Shown here: one piece after another, positions 12,481 to 21,723 of the stretch | Layout: each line of letters starts with the position of its first letter | Position numbering within the stretch: position 1 is the first letter of the stretch | NCBI GenBank assembly: GCA_036405135.1 | Contig: DASWYF010000025.1 | Span: forward strand, 81,665-137,936 | Source of the DNA: Verrucomicrobiia bacterium | GTDB lineage: Bacteria > Verrucomicrobiota > Verrucomicrobiia > Limisphaerales > JAEYXS01 | Direction of reading: 5' to 3' | DNA: 56,272 nt | The notes under the pieces: model-generated | What the model saw: the letters and a program-made list of their open reading frames with translations, nothing else | Told to the model about the DNA's origin: nothing | Databases searched by the model: none | Position numbers and translations under genes: made by a program

Positions 12481-13926
12481 ATGAGTCCTGCCGCACCCAT
12501 TATAAAGCGCCGCTGGCTCATAGTTTTCACCATCTTCCTACTGCTTGCCGCCATCTTCTGGTGGTCCCGCTCCGGTCCTACCGAACTCGACCGCTACAAG
12601 GCCCAACTCATCGCCCAAGGCGAGATCCTTGATCTCGATAAACTCGCCCCGAAACGCACGGGCACAGAGCCGGACGGTGATGAACCCATGCGCCAGACCG
12701 TCCGCCAGTTGACCAATGATCTCGTCCCTAAATCCCTTTGGTTCATGTTCACCACCACCAATGGTGTTCAGAAGATCGAGTGGAACTACATCACCGGACA
12801 GCATCACAGCAATACCCTCACGCGCATCCAGAACGGCGTCGCGGAGATCGAAAACAAACGTCACAGCCTGCTTGTTCTCCATCATGGCCTGACCAATTTG
12901 CCGGCGGAAAAAGGGGGTGATTACCGGCAGATCCTCAACCATCCCAAAATCAACTTCGTCCAGCGCCGCACCATTTCCCAATTTCTCCATCATGCCATTG
13001 TGCTGGATGCCTATGCCGGTCGCTATGGAGATGCCTTCACGAATCTCCTCACCTCCTTGCGCCTGGCCCAGCACCATCGTGAGGAATGGACCTTGGTGAA
13101 CCAGATGGTGCGCACGGCCGTCGTCAGACTCCCCTTGGAAGATCTCAATTACGGCCTCGCCCTGCACGCATGGGATGATGCCCAACTCGCCGAACTGCAC
13201 GCCCACATCGCTCCCATTTCGCTCGTCACAAACGTGTATCAAGCCCTCCTTTACGAACGCGCCGTGGGCCTCGCCTTCTTCGCCGAAGCCCGGCGGGATG
13301 CCCATTCTGCGGCCACCAACGCTTATTTCGTTCCGTATTCCTACAATTGGAAACGGCGCCTCCACACCACGCTCTGGAGTCATTTCGCCATCGATGAGGA
13401 CGAACTCAACTTCCTTAAAATCTCCCAACAGCGACTCGATCTTATCCGCCCAAATCTGATCTCCCCAAACTGGGCTGGTGTGCCGGACCAATTACGCAGC
13501 GATTGGGAAACGCTGTTTCGCCCCGCCACCACTTACTCCTCCCAATTGAAACTCAATTTTACCGGAGCGCTCTACTCCTCTATGGATTCGGGCCTGACCA
13601 CCCTCCTCTTCGCCGAAGCCTGTCGCCAGCAAGCCATCGCCGCCATCGCCCTGGAACGTCACTGGCTTAAACACCGCCGCTATCCCGACGCCTTGGAAAA
13701 ACTCATGCCTGACTACCTCTCCCAGCTTCCCCTCGACCCCATTGATGGCCGTCCCATGCGCTATCGCCTGAATGTAGATGGCACCTACACCCTATGGTCC
13801 ATCGGCTTCGACGGGAAAGACAATCAGGGAGATCCCTTCAACCCCGATCCGCAAAAACATAACTCCCTCAAAAAGACCCGCGATTTCGTCTGGCCCCGGA
13901 TCAACCCTACAGATTTACCCCAATAA
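12481..13926 (+). CDS. Membrane-anchored protein of unknown function, tandem paralogue 1
   Basis: 481 residues from the ATG at 12481, chosen because its paralogue at 14112 begins with the same MSPAA; an upstream start at 12442 is less likely. A basic N-terminus and one hydrophobic segment (about residues 10-27, rich in L, I and F) suggest a type II anchor with the bulk outside. Then comes a block nearly identical in both copies (WWSRSGPTELDRYKAQ and onward). The C-terminal 60 residues (HRRYPDALEKLMPDYL, DPIDGRPMRYR, GFDGKD) resemble the C-terminal part of type II secretion pseudopilins such as GspG. No enzyme motif seen. Confidence 0.8.
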   Translation: MSPAAPIIKRRWLIVFTIFLLLAAIFWWSRSGPTELDRYKAQLIAQGEILDLDKLAPKRTGTEPDGDEPMRQTVRQLTNDLVPKSLWFMFTTTNGVQKIEWNYITGQHHSNTLTRIQNGVAEIENKRHSLLVLHHGLTNLPAEKGGDYRQILNHPKINFVQRRTISQFLHHAIVLDAYAGRYGDAFTNLLTSLRLAQHHREEWTLVNQMVRTAVVRLPLEDLNYGLALHAWDDAQLAELHAHIAPISLVTNVYQALLYERAVGLAFFAEARRDAHSAATNAYFVPYSYNWKRRLHTTLWSHFAIDEDELNFLKISQQRLDLIRPNLISPNWAGVPDQLRSDWETLFRPATTYSSQLKLNFTGALYSSMDSGLTTLLFAEACRQQAIAAIALERHWLKHRRYPDALEKLMPDYLSQLPLDPIDGRPMRYRLNVDGTYTLWSIGFDGKDNQGDPFNPDPQKHNSLKKTRDFVWPRINPTDLPQ

Positions 13927-14111
13927 TAGTCCTCGCCCCCCAATGTACTGTCGGCATCTTGCCGGCAGTCCCACCCCCAGCCGTCGCCGCGGCTCAAACT
14001 CTTCCTTTCTCTCAATGTTCGGATTTTGATGTTTCCCCATCTTCATATAGGCCCGCCGGTGCAACCGGCCTTGAACTTTGAAGATCGACCCCCTTAAACT
14101 CCCACTCACCA

Positions 14112-15563
14112 ATGAGCCCCGCCGCATCCGCCAATAAAAAGCGCCGCTGGCTCATCACCCTCTCCGTTCTTTTACTGCTCGCCACCATCTTCTGGTGGTC
14201 CCGCTCCGGCCCTACCGAACTCGACCGCTACAAAGCCCAACTCATCGCCCAAGGCGAAATCTTCGACCTCGACCAAATAGCCCCAAAACGCACCGGCAGT
14301 GAACCCGATGGTGATGCCCCCCTCGAACAAGCCGTCAAAAAATTCAAACAAAACATCCAGCAGATGAAGGTCGGACTCTTCACGCTGGAACATTCCACCA
14401 ATTCCCATTGGCGCGTTATCTGGTACGCCAATACCAATGCCCTCACCCCGGCCCAACGCGCACCCTTATGGCAACAAATGGAAGCGGATATGGAAAACCG
14501 CCGCGCCGATCTTCTCCTGCTAAGCCAGGCCCTGAAAAATCCCCCACTCGAAAAAGGCGGCGATTATCGCGATAATCTCAATTATCCAAAGGTAAACTAC
14601 CACCTGCGCCGCTCCACCGCCTACCTGCTGCAAAACGCCGTCATTGCCGATACGCATGCCCGCCGTGGCGATGATGCCGCCACCAGCATGATCGCCCTCT
14701 TCGACCTGACCGATCTACAACGCGAAGAATGGTCCGTCGTCAATCAGGTGACACGCCCCGCCATCACCAGCCTTTCCCTCAGTGCTCTCAACTTCGGATT
14801 GGAATCACGCATCTGGTCTGAACCACAACTCTCCACCTTCCAACGGCGTCTGGAAAACATCTCCCTCGTCACAAATTTCAACCACGCTCTCTTATATGAA
14901 CGGGCCTATGGAGTTCGTAGTTTTAAGCTGGCACGAGAGGAATCCTTTTCCGTGAACTTTAAGGGCGGTTACGATAATCCATGGGCACCTCTCCTCACCC
15001 TCTACTGGCATTCTGGTGGTCAAAACCATGATGAACACCTCTTCCTCCGCACCCAGCAGGAACGGCTCGATATCAGCCGCGTTCAAGCACAATCACCGCA
15101 CTGGTCGGATGCCATCAAGCAACTCGAAGCCATCGATGCCAGCATCCCCTATGGCAGTCAAAAGCCCAACCTGGATGGCAAGAGCTGGCTCACGCAAAAC
15201 CTCACCCTCCGTATTGTTAAAGCCTTCTCCATTCTCGCCTTGGCCGAAACCCGCCGCCAGCAAGCCATCGTAGCCACCGCCCTCGAACGCCACCGCCTCA
15301 AACACGGCCACTATCCGGACACCCTCGCAAAACTCATCCCCGATTTCCTAGCACAAATCCCCCACGACCCCATGGATGGCCGCCCCTTGCGCTATCGCCT
15401 AAACCCGGACGGCACCTTCACCCTCTGGTCCATCGGCTTCGACGGCAAAGACGACGGTGGCGATTTCTCCATGCCCGATCCCAAGAAACAAAACTTCCCC
15501 CAAGACGCCCGTGATCTGGCATGGCCCCGCCTTGATCCAATCGACCTTCCTCCTAATCCGTGA
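14112..15563 (+). CDS. Membrane-anchored protein of unknown function, tandem paralogue 2
   Basis: 483 residues, a diverged duplicate of the preceding gene: same anchor (about residues 12-30), same SGPTELDRYKAQLIAQGEI block, and the same GspG-like tail (KHGHYPDTLAKLIPDFLAQI, DPMDGRPLRYR, GFDGKDDGGD). The middle of the protein has diverged much more than the two ends. The 185-bp gap between the copies holds two short palindromes, one from each of two repeat families found elsewhere in the window. Function unknown; a cell-envelope location is inferred. Confidence 0.8.
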   Translation: MSPAASANKKRRWLITLSVLLLLATIFWWSRSGPTELDRYKAQLIAQGEIFDLDQIAPKRTGSEPDGDAPLEQAVKKFKQNIQQMKVGLFTLEHSTNSHWRVIWYANTNALTPAQRAPLWQQMEADMENRRADLLLLSQALKNPPLEKGGDYRDNLNYPKVNYHLRRSTAYLLQNAVIADTHARRGDDAATSMIALFDLTDLQREEWSVVNQVTRPAITSLSLSALNFGLESRIWSEPQLSTFQRRLENISLVTNFNHALLYERAYGVRSFKLAREESFSVNFKGGYDNPWAPLLTLYWHSGGQNHDEHLFLRTQQERLDISRVQAQSPHWSDAIKQLEAIDASIPYGSQKPNLDGKSWLTQNLTLRIVKAFSILALAETRRQQAIVATALERHRLKHGHYPDTLAKLIPDFLAQIPHDPMDGRPLRYRLNPDGTFTLWSIGFDGKDDGGDFSMPDPKKQNFPQDARDLAWPRLDPIDLPPNP

Positions 15564-15632
15564 AATTTCGTGTTCCGTCTGTGGCAAAAACTTCCCCAAA
15601 AAACTGAACACTTCAAACTGAAAACTTGAAAC

Positions 15633-16265
15633 TCAACCCGTGGGATACCCCGGGAAAAACTGGCTCAACCGCGTGATCGCGCTCTGCTTGTTGATGTTGT
15701 TCGGGTGACGCACCAGCACCTTGTATTTGTCCGCCAGCGTGTTCGGGTTCTGCCCGAGCTGCACCAGATACTCGATCAGGCACACCGCATCATTCGCCAC
15801 CCAGTCGAAGACCTCATCCTCGCTGAACAACCGGCTGTCCGCCCAGGTCCGGTTCAGGCAGCCCATCAACGTATCCCGCACAAAGGCCGGACGGCTCACT
15901 GCCAATGCCTGGTAAAACTTCGCTCCTTTGCCGATCGGTGCCGTCTTGCACATGTCCGTCAGGAACGGCACCGCTTCTTCCGCCGGCAGATTTCGCGCAA
16001 TGCTGTTCGCCACGGATTCCCAGGAAGCTACATCCCCGTTCTTCATGATGAACCTGAGCACATCTCCCAGATGCGGAAACCGCGCTTGCGTCACTGCCTG
16101 GCAAAAATCCGCCCGCTCCACCGGTGTCCACGCGCCCCACTCCTGCTCCAACTGGGCCACGGAAATCGTCGCCGAGCCGTCCGCAAACTTCGACTCGAAG
16201 AGTTTCGTCTGCAGATCGTCCATTTCATACTGGCGCGACCAGCGGGTTTCTTTGACCAATTGCAT
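15633..16265 (-). CDS. Conserved hypothetical protein, probably all-helical
   Basis: 210 residues from the ATG at 16265 (MQLVKETRWSRQY); the longer frame to 16367 has a poor N-terminus and lies in the intergenic space. The sequence is mostly amphipathic helices with alternating hydrophobic spacing that resembles HEAT- or ARM-like repeats (for example the stretches around FPHLGDVLRFIM and AVPFLTDMC). No catalytic motif, signal peptide or membrane segment. It converges on the tandem paralogue 2 gene and is followed upstream by the RNase Z-like gene on the same strand. Not recognised by name. Confidence 0.6.
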   Translation of the reverse strand: MQLVKETRWSRQYEMDDLQTKLFESKFADGSATISVAQLEQEWGAWTPVERADFCQAVTQARFPHLGDVLRFIMKNGDVASWESVANSIARNLPAEEAVPFLTDMCKTAPIGKGAKFYQALAVSRPAFVRDTLMGCLNRTWADSRLFSEDEVFDWVANDAVCLIEYLVQLGQNPNTLADKYKVLVRHPNNINKQSAITRLSQFFPGYPTG

Positions 16266-16413
16266 GGTTTCAGCACCACAAAAACGTGGCGGTGCCGTGA
16301 CTAGAACAAAAACCCTCCCCGCCCGCCAGTCCAAATAATACACGAAATCTGCCTCAAGACAGGGCATGCCAGCCCTTTCTTCATTCTACCTTTTTAATTC
16401 TTCCTCCCCCGGC

Positions 16414-17196
16414 TTACATCTCCACCCGCATCCCATCGGTCGCGAATGTGAAAGGAATCTCTCCCAAATACCTCGACGCCAGCTTGTTGATCGCCGTCTG
16501 TTCCTCCCGATACTGCCGCGCCACATGCATGAACACGATGCGCCCGATATCCCGCCCTTTTAGATAACGGAACAGGTCTTTCGGCTCAAAATGCGCCAGC
16601 TCACACACCAAAAGATCCACCGGCTTCTCCAATAACGGGTCCAAATCCTTCGGTGCTCCAATGTCCGCACTGTGGGCGATGCGCAGTTTCGCCGTCTCCA
16701 ACAAAAAACTATAGGCCGCGAACTCCAACGGATACTTGCGCTGGAAAGATTTCCGCAAGCTCTCCAGATGGGTCGTGGGAAATGGGGTCACCTTCACGTC
16801 CTTCACCTTGAAGGACTTACCCACATGCAGAGGCGTATATTGCGGCGTGAATGCCAGCAATTCCTCGAAAATCATCCCCGCGTTCAACAATTCGCGCATG
16901 GGCTTGATGCCATCCTCCGGCAGGTAGATCGGCAAATCCTTCTGCCGCTTCTCCAGCCATAACCCCTGCATGAACATGAAAAACCCGCCGATATGATCAC
17001 AGTGCAGGTGGGAAAGCAGGATGGCCTCAAAGGAATCGTAACTCAGCCCTGAAGCCTTGAATGAGCGGCTGACCGATTCTCCACAATCGACGATGAAAGA
17101 GGTCTTGCCGAAGCGATAGTGAAACGACGAATGATTACGGTCAGCACAAGGCCAACCATCTCCAACGCCGTAACATGTCAGTTCAAAAGGACTCAT
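16414..17196 (-). CDS. MBL-fold metal hydrolase, ribonuclease Z-like
   Basis: 260 residues from the ATG at 17196, where the beta-lactamase fold starts (MSPFELTCYG); the frame extends 20 codons further without similarity. The zinc motif HLHCDH is at 63-68, with GVGDG near the N-terminus, HSADIG near 197-202 and a late histidine in FMHVARQY. This is the pattern of RNase Z/ElaC-type and related phosphodiesterases, which cut tRNA 3' trailers or cyclic phosphodiesters. The long exosite arm of true RNase Z is not obvious, so a different phosphodiester or arylsulfatase-like substrate is possible. Cytoplasmic. Confidence 0.8.
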   Translation of the reverse strand: MSPFELTCYGVGDGWPCADRNHSSFHYRFGKTSFIVDCGESVSRSFKASGLSYDSFEAILLSHLHCDHIGGFFMFMQGLWLEKRQKDLPIYLPEDGIKPMRELLNAGMIFEELLAFTPQYTPLHVGKSFKVKDVKVTPFPTTHLESLRKSFQRKYPLEFAAYSFLLETAKLRIAHSADIGAPKDLDPLLEKPVDLLVCELAHFEPKDLFRYLKGRDIGRIVFMHVARQYREEQTAINKLASRYLGEIPFTFATDGMRVEM

Positions 17197-17402
17197 CCTC
17201 GATCGCGAACGCCCCCTAACTACCCGGATTTTGCCCAGCAAAGCAAGCTCAGCCATTCATACCTTCATTCTATAACCCGTCCTAATTAGCCTGACTTTAA
17301 CGGTTCCAAGCGGACTTTACTCGAAACTCAAAACCAAGAACCAGAAACCTTTTGGCCCGTCGGTGCAACCGACACTGTTCCTTTGTGCAAATCTGTGCTC
17401 TA

Positions 17403-20351
17403 ATGCGTCAGACTCTCATGCGTATGAAACAGCATCGGCATTGGTTCAGCGGGGTATTGGCAGCTTGGGTGGGCATCACGGGCATGGCTCACGCGGTGAA
17501 TGAGGCCACGTTTATTTCTCAACCCCGCCAACTCACCTTTGAAGGCCGCCGCAGTGGTGAAGGCTATTTCTCGCCCGATGGCAAATCCCTCATTTTCCAG
17601 AGCGAGCGCGAAGCGGATAACCCCTTCTATCAAATATTCACGCTCGACCTGGAGACGGGCGATACCCGCCGCATCTCGCCCGGCATGGGCAAGACGACTT
17701 GCGCCTTTTACCGCCCAAACCACGATGAAGTTCTCTTCGCCTCCACCCATCTCGATATCGAAGCCAAGGCAAAGCAAAAGGTGGAGATCGATTTCCGCGC
17801 CTCCGGCAAATCCCGCCGCTACGCCTGGGATTACGATGAGACTTTCGACATCTTTTCCGCCCAACGCGATGGCTCCAATGTCAAACGCCTGACTGGTGCC
17901 CAAGGCTACGATGCCGAGGGCGCTTACTCGCCGGACGGCAAGCACATCGTCTTCTGCTCCACGCGCGATGCCTTCCCGCTGGAGAAACTTTCTTCCCCCG
18001 ATCGACAGCGTTATGAGCTGGATGCCGCCTATTTCGGCGAGATCTACATCATGAACGCCGATGGCACCGAGCAACGCCGTCTTACCAAGACGCCCGGTTA
18101 CGATGGCGGCCCGTTCTTCACGCCCGATGGTCAACGCATCGTCTGGCGGCGCTTCAATGAAAAGGGCGACACGGCGGACATCTACACCATGAAGCTGGAT
18201 GGCAGCGACGTCCTGCGTCTCACGGATTTCAAGGCCATGTCCTGGGCGCCGTATTTCCATCCCTCCGGCGAATACGCCATCTTCGGCTCGAACAAGGAAG
18301 GCTTTGCGAATTTCGAACTCTACATCGTGGATGCCCAAGGCACCCGCGATCCCATCCGCGTGACCTACACGGACGGCTTCGATAGCCTCCCCGTCTTCTC
18401 GCCCGATGGCAAAAAGCTCTCGTGGACCTCGGGTCGCGGTGGTGCTGGCTCACAGATCTTCATGGCGAACTGGGATCATGCTGCCGTGCAAGCCGCGTTG
18501 AAAGCGAATGAAGCGAAAGGTGCGTCATTCGTCGGCATCAAAGGCGCGAACCCTGTCAGTATCAGCGTGGCTCCCTCTGCCGCCATCAGCACGAACGACC
18601 TCTACAACCACGTCTCCTACCTCGCCAGTGACAAGCTCGAAGGCCGACTCACCGGCACTGCGGGCGCGCAAATGGCCTCCGACTACATCGCGCAACAATT
18701 GCAGACCAGCGGCGTCCGGCCTTTGGGACACACGGGCACATACTTCCAGAACTTCGAATTCACCGCAGGCGTTCAAACCATCACGAATGAGAACAAACTG
18801 ACCCTGCATAAATCTGGCGAAAGCCTGCGCGAATTGAACTTCATCCCGGAACAAGACTTCCGCCCGCTCTCCTTCAGCGCGAATGGCGAAGTCTCTGGTG
18901 AAGTCGTCTTCGTCGGTTACGGCATGACCGTCCCCGGCAAGCTGGGTGACAGTTACGATTCCTACGGCGGCTCACTGAATGTCTCGAACAAGATCGTCGT
19001 CGCCTTCCGCTACGTGCCAGAAGGCGTGGATCAGAAGCGTCGCGTGGAGCTGAACCGATACGCCGGTCTGCGCTACAAGGCCCTGGTCGCCCGCACCCAT
19101 GGTGCGAAGGCTCTACTCATCGTCACTGGACCGAACTCACCGAATCCCGGCGAACTCGCGCCCATGACCTATGATAGCAGCCTCGCCGGGTCGGGCATCG
19201 TCGCCGCTTCCATCTCCGGCAAGGTCGCCGATGCCATGCTGGCAGGCAGTGGCAAAACCCTGAAGCATCTGCAAGACATGCTGGACCAGGAAGACCCGCA
19301 TGCCGCCGATGTGCGCTTCACCTTGCCGAATCTCACCGTGAACATCGCCACGAAGGTGAATCACCTGAAGAAGATGGATCGCAACGTGGTCGGCGTCATC
19401 CCGCCTGTTTCAGGCAATGAGTATGTGATGCTCGGCGCGCATTACGATCACTTGGGCCGTGGCGAGACCGGCGGCTTCGGCATCAAAGGCGAGGAAGGCC
19501 AGATCCACAATGGCGCGGATGATAACGCTTCCGGCGTCTCCGCCGTGCTGGAACTTGCCGCGAATCTCGCTGCCGAACGCGAGAAGAACCCCACCGCCTT
19601 CACGCGCGGCATCGTGTTCTCCTTCTGGTCCGGTGAAGAGATGGGCCTCATCGGTTCCTCCAAGTTCGCGGAGACGCCCACGCTCTCGCTTTCGAACGTC
19701 GTCGCGTATCTGAATTTCGACATGGTGGGTCGCGTGCGGGATAACCGGCTCACGCTGCAAGGCATCGGCTCCTCCACCGCGTGGAAGGGCCTGATCGAGA
19801 AGGCGAACGTGGTGGGCGGTTTCAATCTCGTCCTGCAAGATGATCCGTATCTGCCCACAGACACCACCGCGTTTTATCCCAAGAACATTCCCGTGCTCGC
19901 CTTCTTCACCGGCAGCCATGACCAATACCATCGCCCGGCCGATGACGTGGACACGCTGAATTACGAAGGCATGGAGCGCATCACCAAGATGGCCCGCCGC
20001 ATCGTGCTGGATCTCGCGAAGGAAGGCACGCGCCCGGATTACGTGAAGGTCGAGAAGAGCGATAAAGGCGGAGCCCGCGATGGCCTGCGCGCCTACCTCG
20101 GCACGATTCCCGATTACGCCACCGAAGTCCAAGGGGTGAAACTCAGCGGCGCTCGCGGCGGCAGCCCAGCGGACAAGGCGGGAATCAAGAATGGCGACGT
20201 CATCATCGAATTCGCCGGGCAAAAGATCGCGAACATCTACGACTACACCTACGCCCTCGACGCCGTGCGGATCGGCTCCCCCGTAAAAGTAATCATTATG
20301 CGCGACGGCAAGAAGGTGGAGCTGAGCATCACGCCAGAGGCGCGGAAGTAA
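17403..20351 (+). CDS. Exported TolB-propeller / M28 zinc aminopeptidase / PDZ protein
   Basis: 982 residues from the ATG at 17403 (ATGs at 17418 and 17424 are also possible). A signal peptide ends at AHA (about residue 33). Residues about 40-370 are TolB-type propeller blades (repeated YSPDGK, FTPDGQRI, FSPDGKKL). Residues about 400-880 form an M28 peptidase with a PA-like insert. Zinc ligands H680 (HYDHLG), D706 (ADDNASG), E745/E746 (SGEE), D773 (FDMVGR) and H843 (QYHRPADD) are all present, so it should be active. A PDZ domain closes the protein (about 900-980). Likely a periplasmic or secreted enzyme degrading peptides for growth. It stands alone between palindrome-bearing spacers. Confidence 0.9.
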   Translation: MRQTLMRMKQHRHWFSGVLAAWVGITGMAHAVNEATFISQPRQLTFEGRRSGEGYFSPDGKSLIFQSEREADNPFYQIFTLDLETGDTRRISPGMGKTTCAFYRPNHDEVLFASTHLDIEAKAKQKVEIDFRASGKSRRYAWDYDETFDIFSAQRDGSNVKRLTGAQGYDAEGAYSPDGKHIVFCSTRDAFPLEKLSSPDRQRYELDAAYFGEIYIMNADGTEQRRLTKTPGYDGGPFFTPDGQRIVWRRFNEKGDTADIYTMKLDGSDVLRLTDFKAMSWAPYFHPSGEYAIFGSNKEGFANFELYIVDAQGTRDPIRVTYTDGFDSLPVFSPDGKKLSWTSGRGGAGSQIFMANWDHAAVQAALKANEAKGASFVGIKGANPVSISVAPSAAISTNDLYNHVSYLASDKLEGRLTGTAGAQMASDYIAQQLQTSGVRPLGHTGTYFQNFEFTAGVQTITNENKLTLHKSGESLRELNFIPEQDFRPLSFSANGEVSGEVVFVGYGMTVPGKLGDSYDSYGGSLNVSNKIVVAFRYVPEGVDQKRRVELNRYAGLRYKALVARTHGAKALLIVTGPNSPNPGELAPMTYDSSLAGSGIVAASISGKVADAMLAGSGKTLKHLQDMLDQEDPHAADVRFTLPNLTVNIATKVNHLKKMDRNVVGVIPPVSGNEYVMLGAHYDHLGRGETGGFGIKGEEGQIHNGADDNASGVSAVLELAANLAAEREKNPTAFTRGIVFSFWSGEEMGLIGSSKFAETPTLSLSNVVAYLNFDMVGRVRDNRLTLQGIGSSTAWKGLIEKANVVGGFNLVLQDDPYLPTDTTAFYPKNIPVLAFFTGSHDQYHRPADDVDTLNYEGMERITKMARRIVLDLAKEGTRPDYVKVEKSDKGGARDGLRAYLGTIPDYATEVQGVKLSGARGGSPADKAGIKNGDVIIEFAGQKIANIYDYTYALDAVRIGSPVKVIIMRDGKKVELSITPEARK

Positions 20352-20352
20352 G

Positions 20353-20411
20353 CGGAGCGCGGGTTTCTTTGGACCGCGACTGTGTCCCGCCGAGGGACCA
20401 GTCGCAGCATG
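20353..20411 (+). repeat. Palindromic intergenic repeat of the GGAGC type (double hairpin)
   Basis: Begins GGAGCGCGG and contains GCGACTG, T, GTCCC, GCCGA, GGGAC and CAGTCGC, which fold on each other, then AGCATG. The flank GGAGC and tail AGCAYG match the copies at 49743 and 49849, while the stem differs. It starts two bases after the peptidase stop codon. Confidence 0.6.
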
Positions 20412-20532
20412 TGAAAAGCAAAGGACAGTCTAAAAATATTTCAACCCGCCCATTTGCAATCGTGGCCGCTGCGGCCCGATTTAAAATTTCCCCTTCCCCC
20501 TGCCCGCCTGAATCCTGTTCAATCATTCAATT

Positions 20533-21720
20533 ATGCAACTGACGCATGGGCTGCATCTGGCTTATTGTACGAACATCCATCGCGGTGAGACGTGGGAACA
20601 GACTTTTGGCACGCTAAAGCAATTCACACTCGGTGTGCGTGATCGCGTGGCCAACGGCAAACCTTACGCCATCGGCCTGCGTCTCGGTGAGCAAGCCTCA
20701 CTCGAATTGAGCGAGCCTGCGCGTCTCACGGAATTTCGCAAGTGGCTGGACAAGGAGAATTGCTACGTCTTCACGATCAATGGCTTTCCCTACGGCAGCT
20801 TCCACGGCACCCGCGTGAAGGAACAGGTCTTCGCACCCGACTGGACCACCGAGGAGCGCGTCGTTTACACGAACCGCCTTTTCGATCTCCTCGCGCAGAT
20901 CGTGCCGGAAGGCGTGGAAGGCAGCATCAGTTCTGTCCCCTGCTCTTACAAAGAATTTATCACCAGCGAGGCGCAAGAGGCAGCCCTGCGTCGCAATCTT
21001 TGGCGCACGGTGGAACACATCGCGAAGGTCAGCGAACGCACCGGCAAGAAACTGCACCTCGGCCTCGAACCCGAGCCGCTCTGCTATCTGGAAACCAGCA
21101 CGGAGATGGTGAAATTCTACAACCAGATGCGCGAAGAACGCCCGAATGATGCCCGCCTGAGCGAACATTTCGGCGTGAATTACGACACCTGCCATCTCGC
21201 CATCGAATACGAAGAACCCGCCGATGTCATCGCCCGTTTCAAGGCGAACGGCGTGAAGATCTCCAAACTGCATTTCAGTTCCGCGCTGAAGGTGCGCCCC
21301 ACACCGCAAGTGCGTGAGGCGCTGAAATCTTACTTGGACACCGTCTATTTTCATCAAGTCATCGAGCGTGATACCGCTGGAAACATCAAACGCTACAAAG
21401 ACCTCGACGTGGCTTTGGATAAAGCAGCTCAGTGGACGATTGATCCTGCCGCGCAAAGCAAACTCGAGTGGCGCATCCATTTCCACATTCCCCTGCACAG
21501 CGAGCCCACGGCCATCTACGACAGCACCTCAGACCACATCCAAGGCGTGCTCGATATCTTGGCGAAGGAACCAACACTCTGCCCGCACCTCGAGATGGAG
21601 ACCTACACGTGGGAAGTGATGCCCGATGCAATGAAGAAGCGGAACGTCGTGGACCAGCTTGTGAGTGAATACGAGTGGACATTCAAGGAACTGAACCGGC
21701 GCGGGATCAAGCAGGCTTGA
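20533..21720 (+). CDS. eboE: EboE-type metabolite traffic protein (xylose isomerase-like TIM barrel)
   Basis: 395 residues. The N-terminus (LTHGLHLAYCTNIHRGETW) and the later blocks TINGFPYGSFHG, LGLEPEPLCYLET, NYDTCHLAIEYE and HFHIPLHSEP match what I recall of EboE, a sugar-isomerase-like TIM-barrel member of the conserved ebo cluster, linked to transfer of secondary metabolite precursors to the periplasm. The residues typical of metal sites in such barrels (E in GLEPEP, D and H in DTCHLA, H in HFHIP) are kept, so it may be an enzyme. No eboA, B, C, D or F neighbour is visible; a dehydrogenase gene follows after 3 bp. Confidence 0.82.
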   Translation: MQLTHGLHLAYCTNIHRGETWEQTFGTLKQFTLGVRDRVANGKPYAIGLRLGEQASLELSEPARLTEFRKWLDKENCYVFTINGFPYGSFHGTRVKEQVFAPDWTTEERVVYTNRLFDLLAQIVPEGVEGSISSVPCSYKEFITSEAQEAALRRNLWRTVEHIAKVSERTGKKLHLGLEPEPLCYLETSTEMVKFYNQMREERPNDARLSEHFGVNYDTCHLAIEYEEPADVIARFKANGVKISKLHFSSALKVRPTPQVREALKSYLDTVYFHQVIERDTAGNIKRYKDLDVALDKAAQWTIDPAAQSKLEWRIHFHIPLHSEPTAIYDSTSDHIQGVLDILAKEPTLCPHLEMETYTWEVMPDAMKKRNVVDQLVSEYEWTFKELNRRGIKQA

Positions 21721-21723
21721 GCT

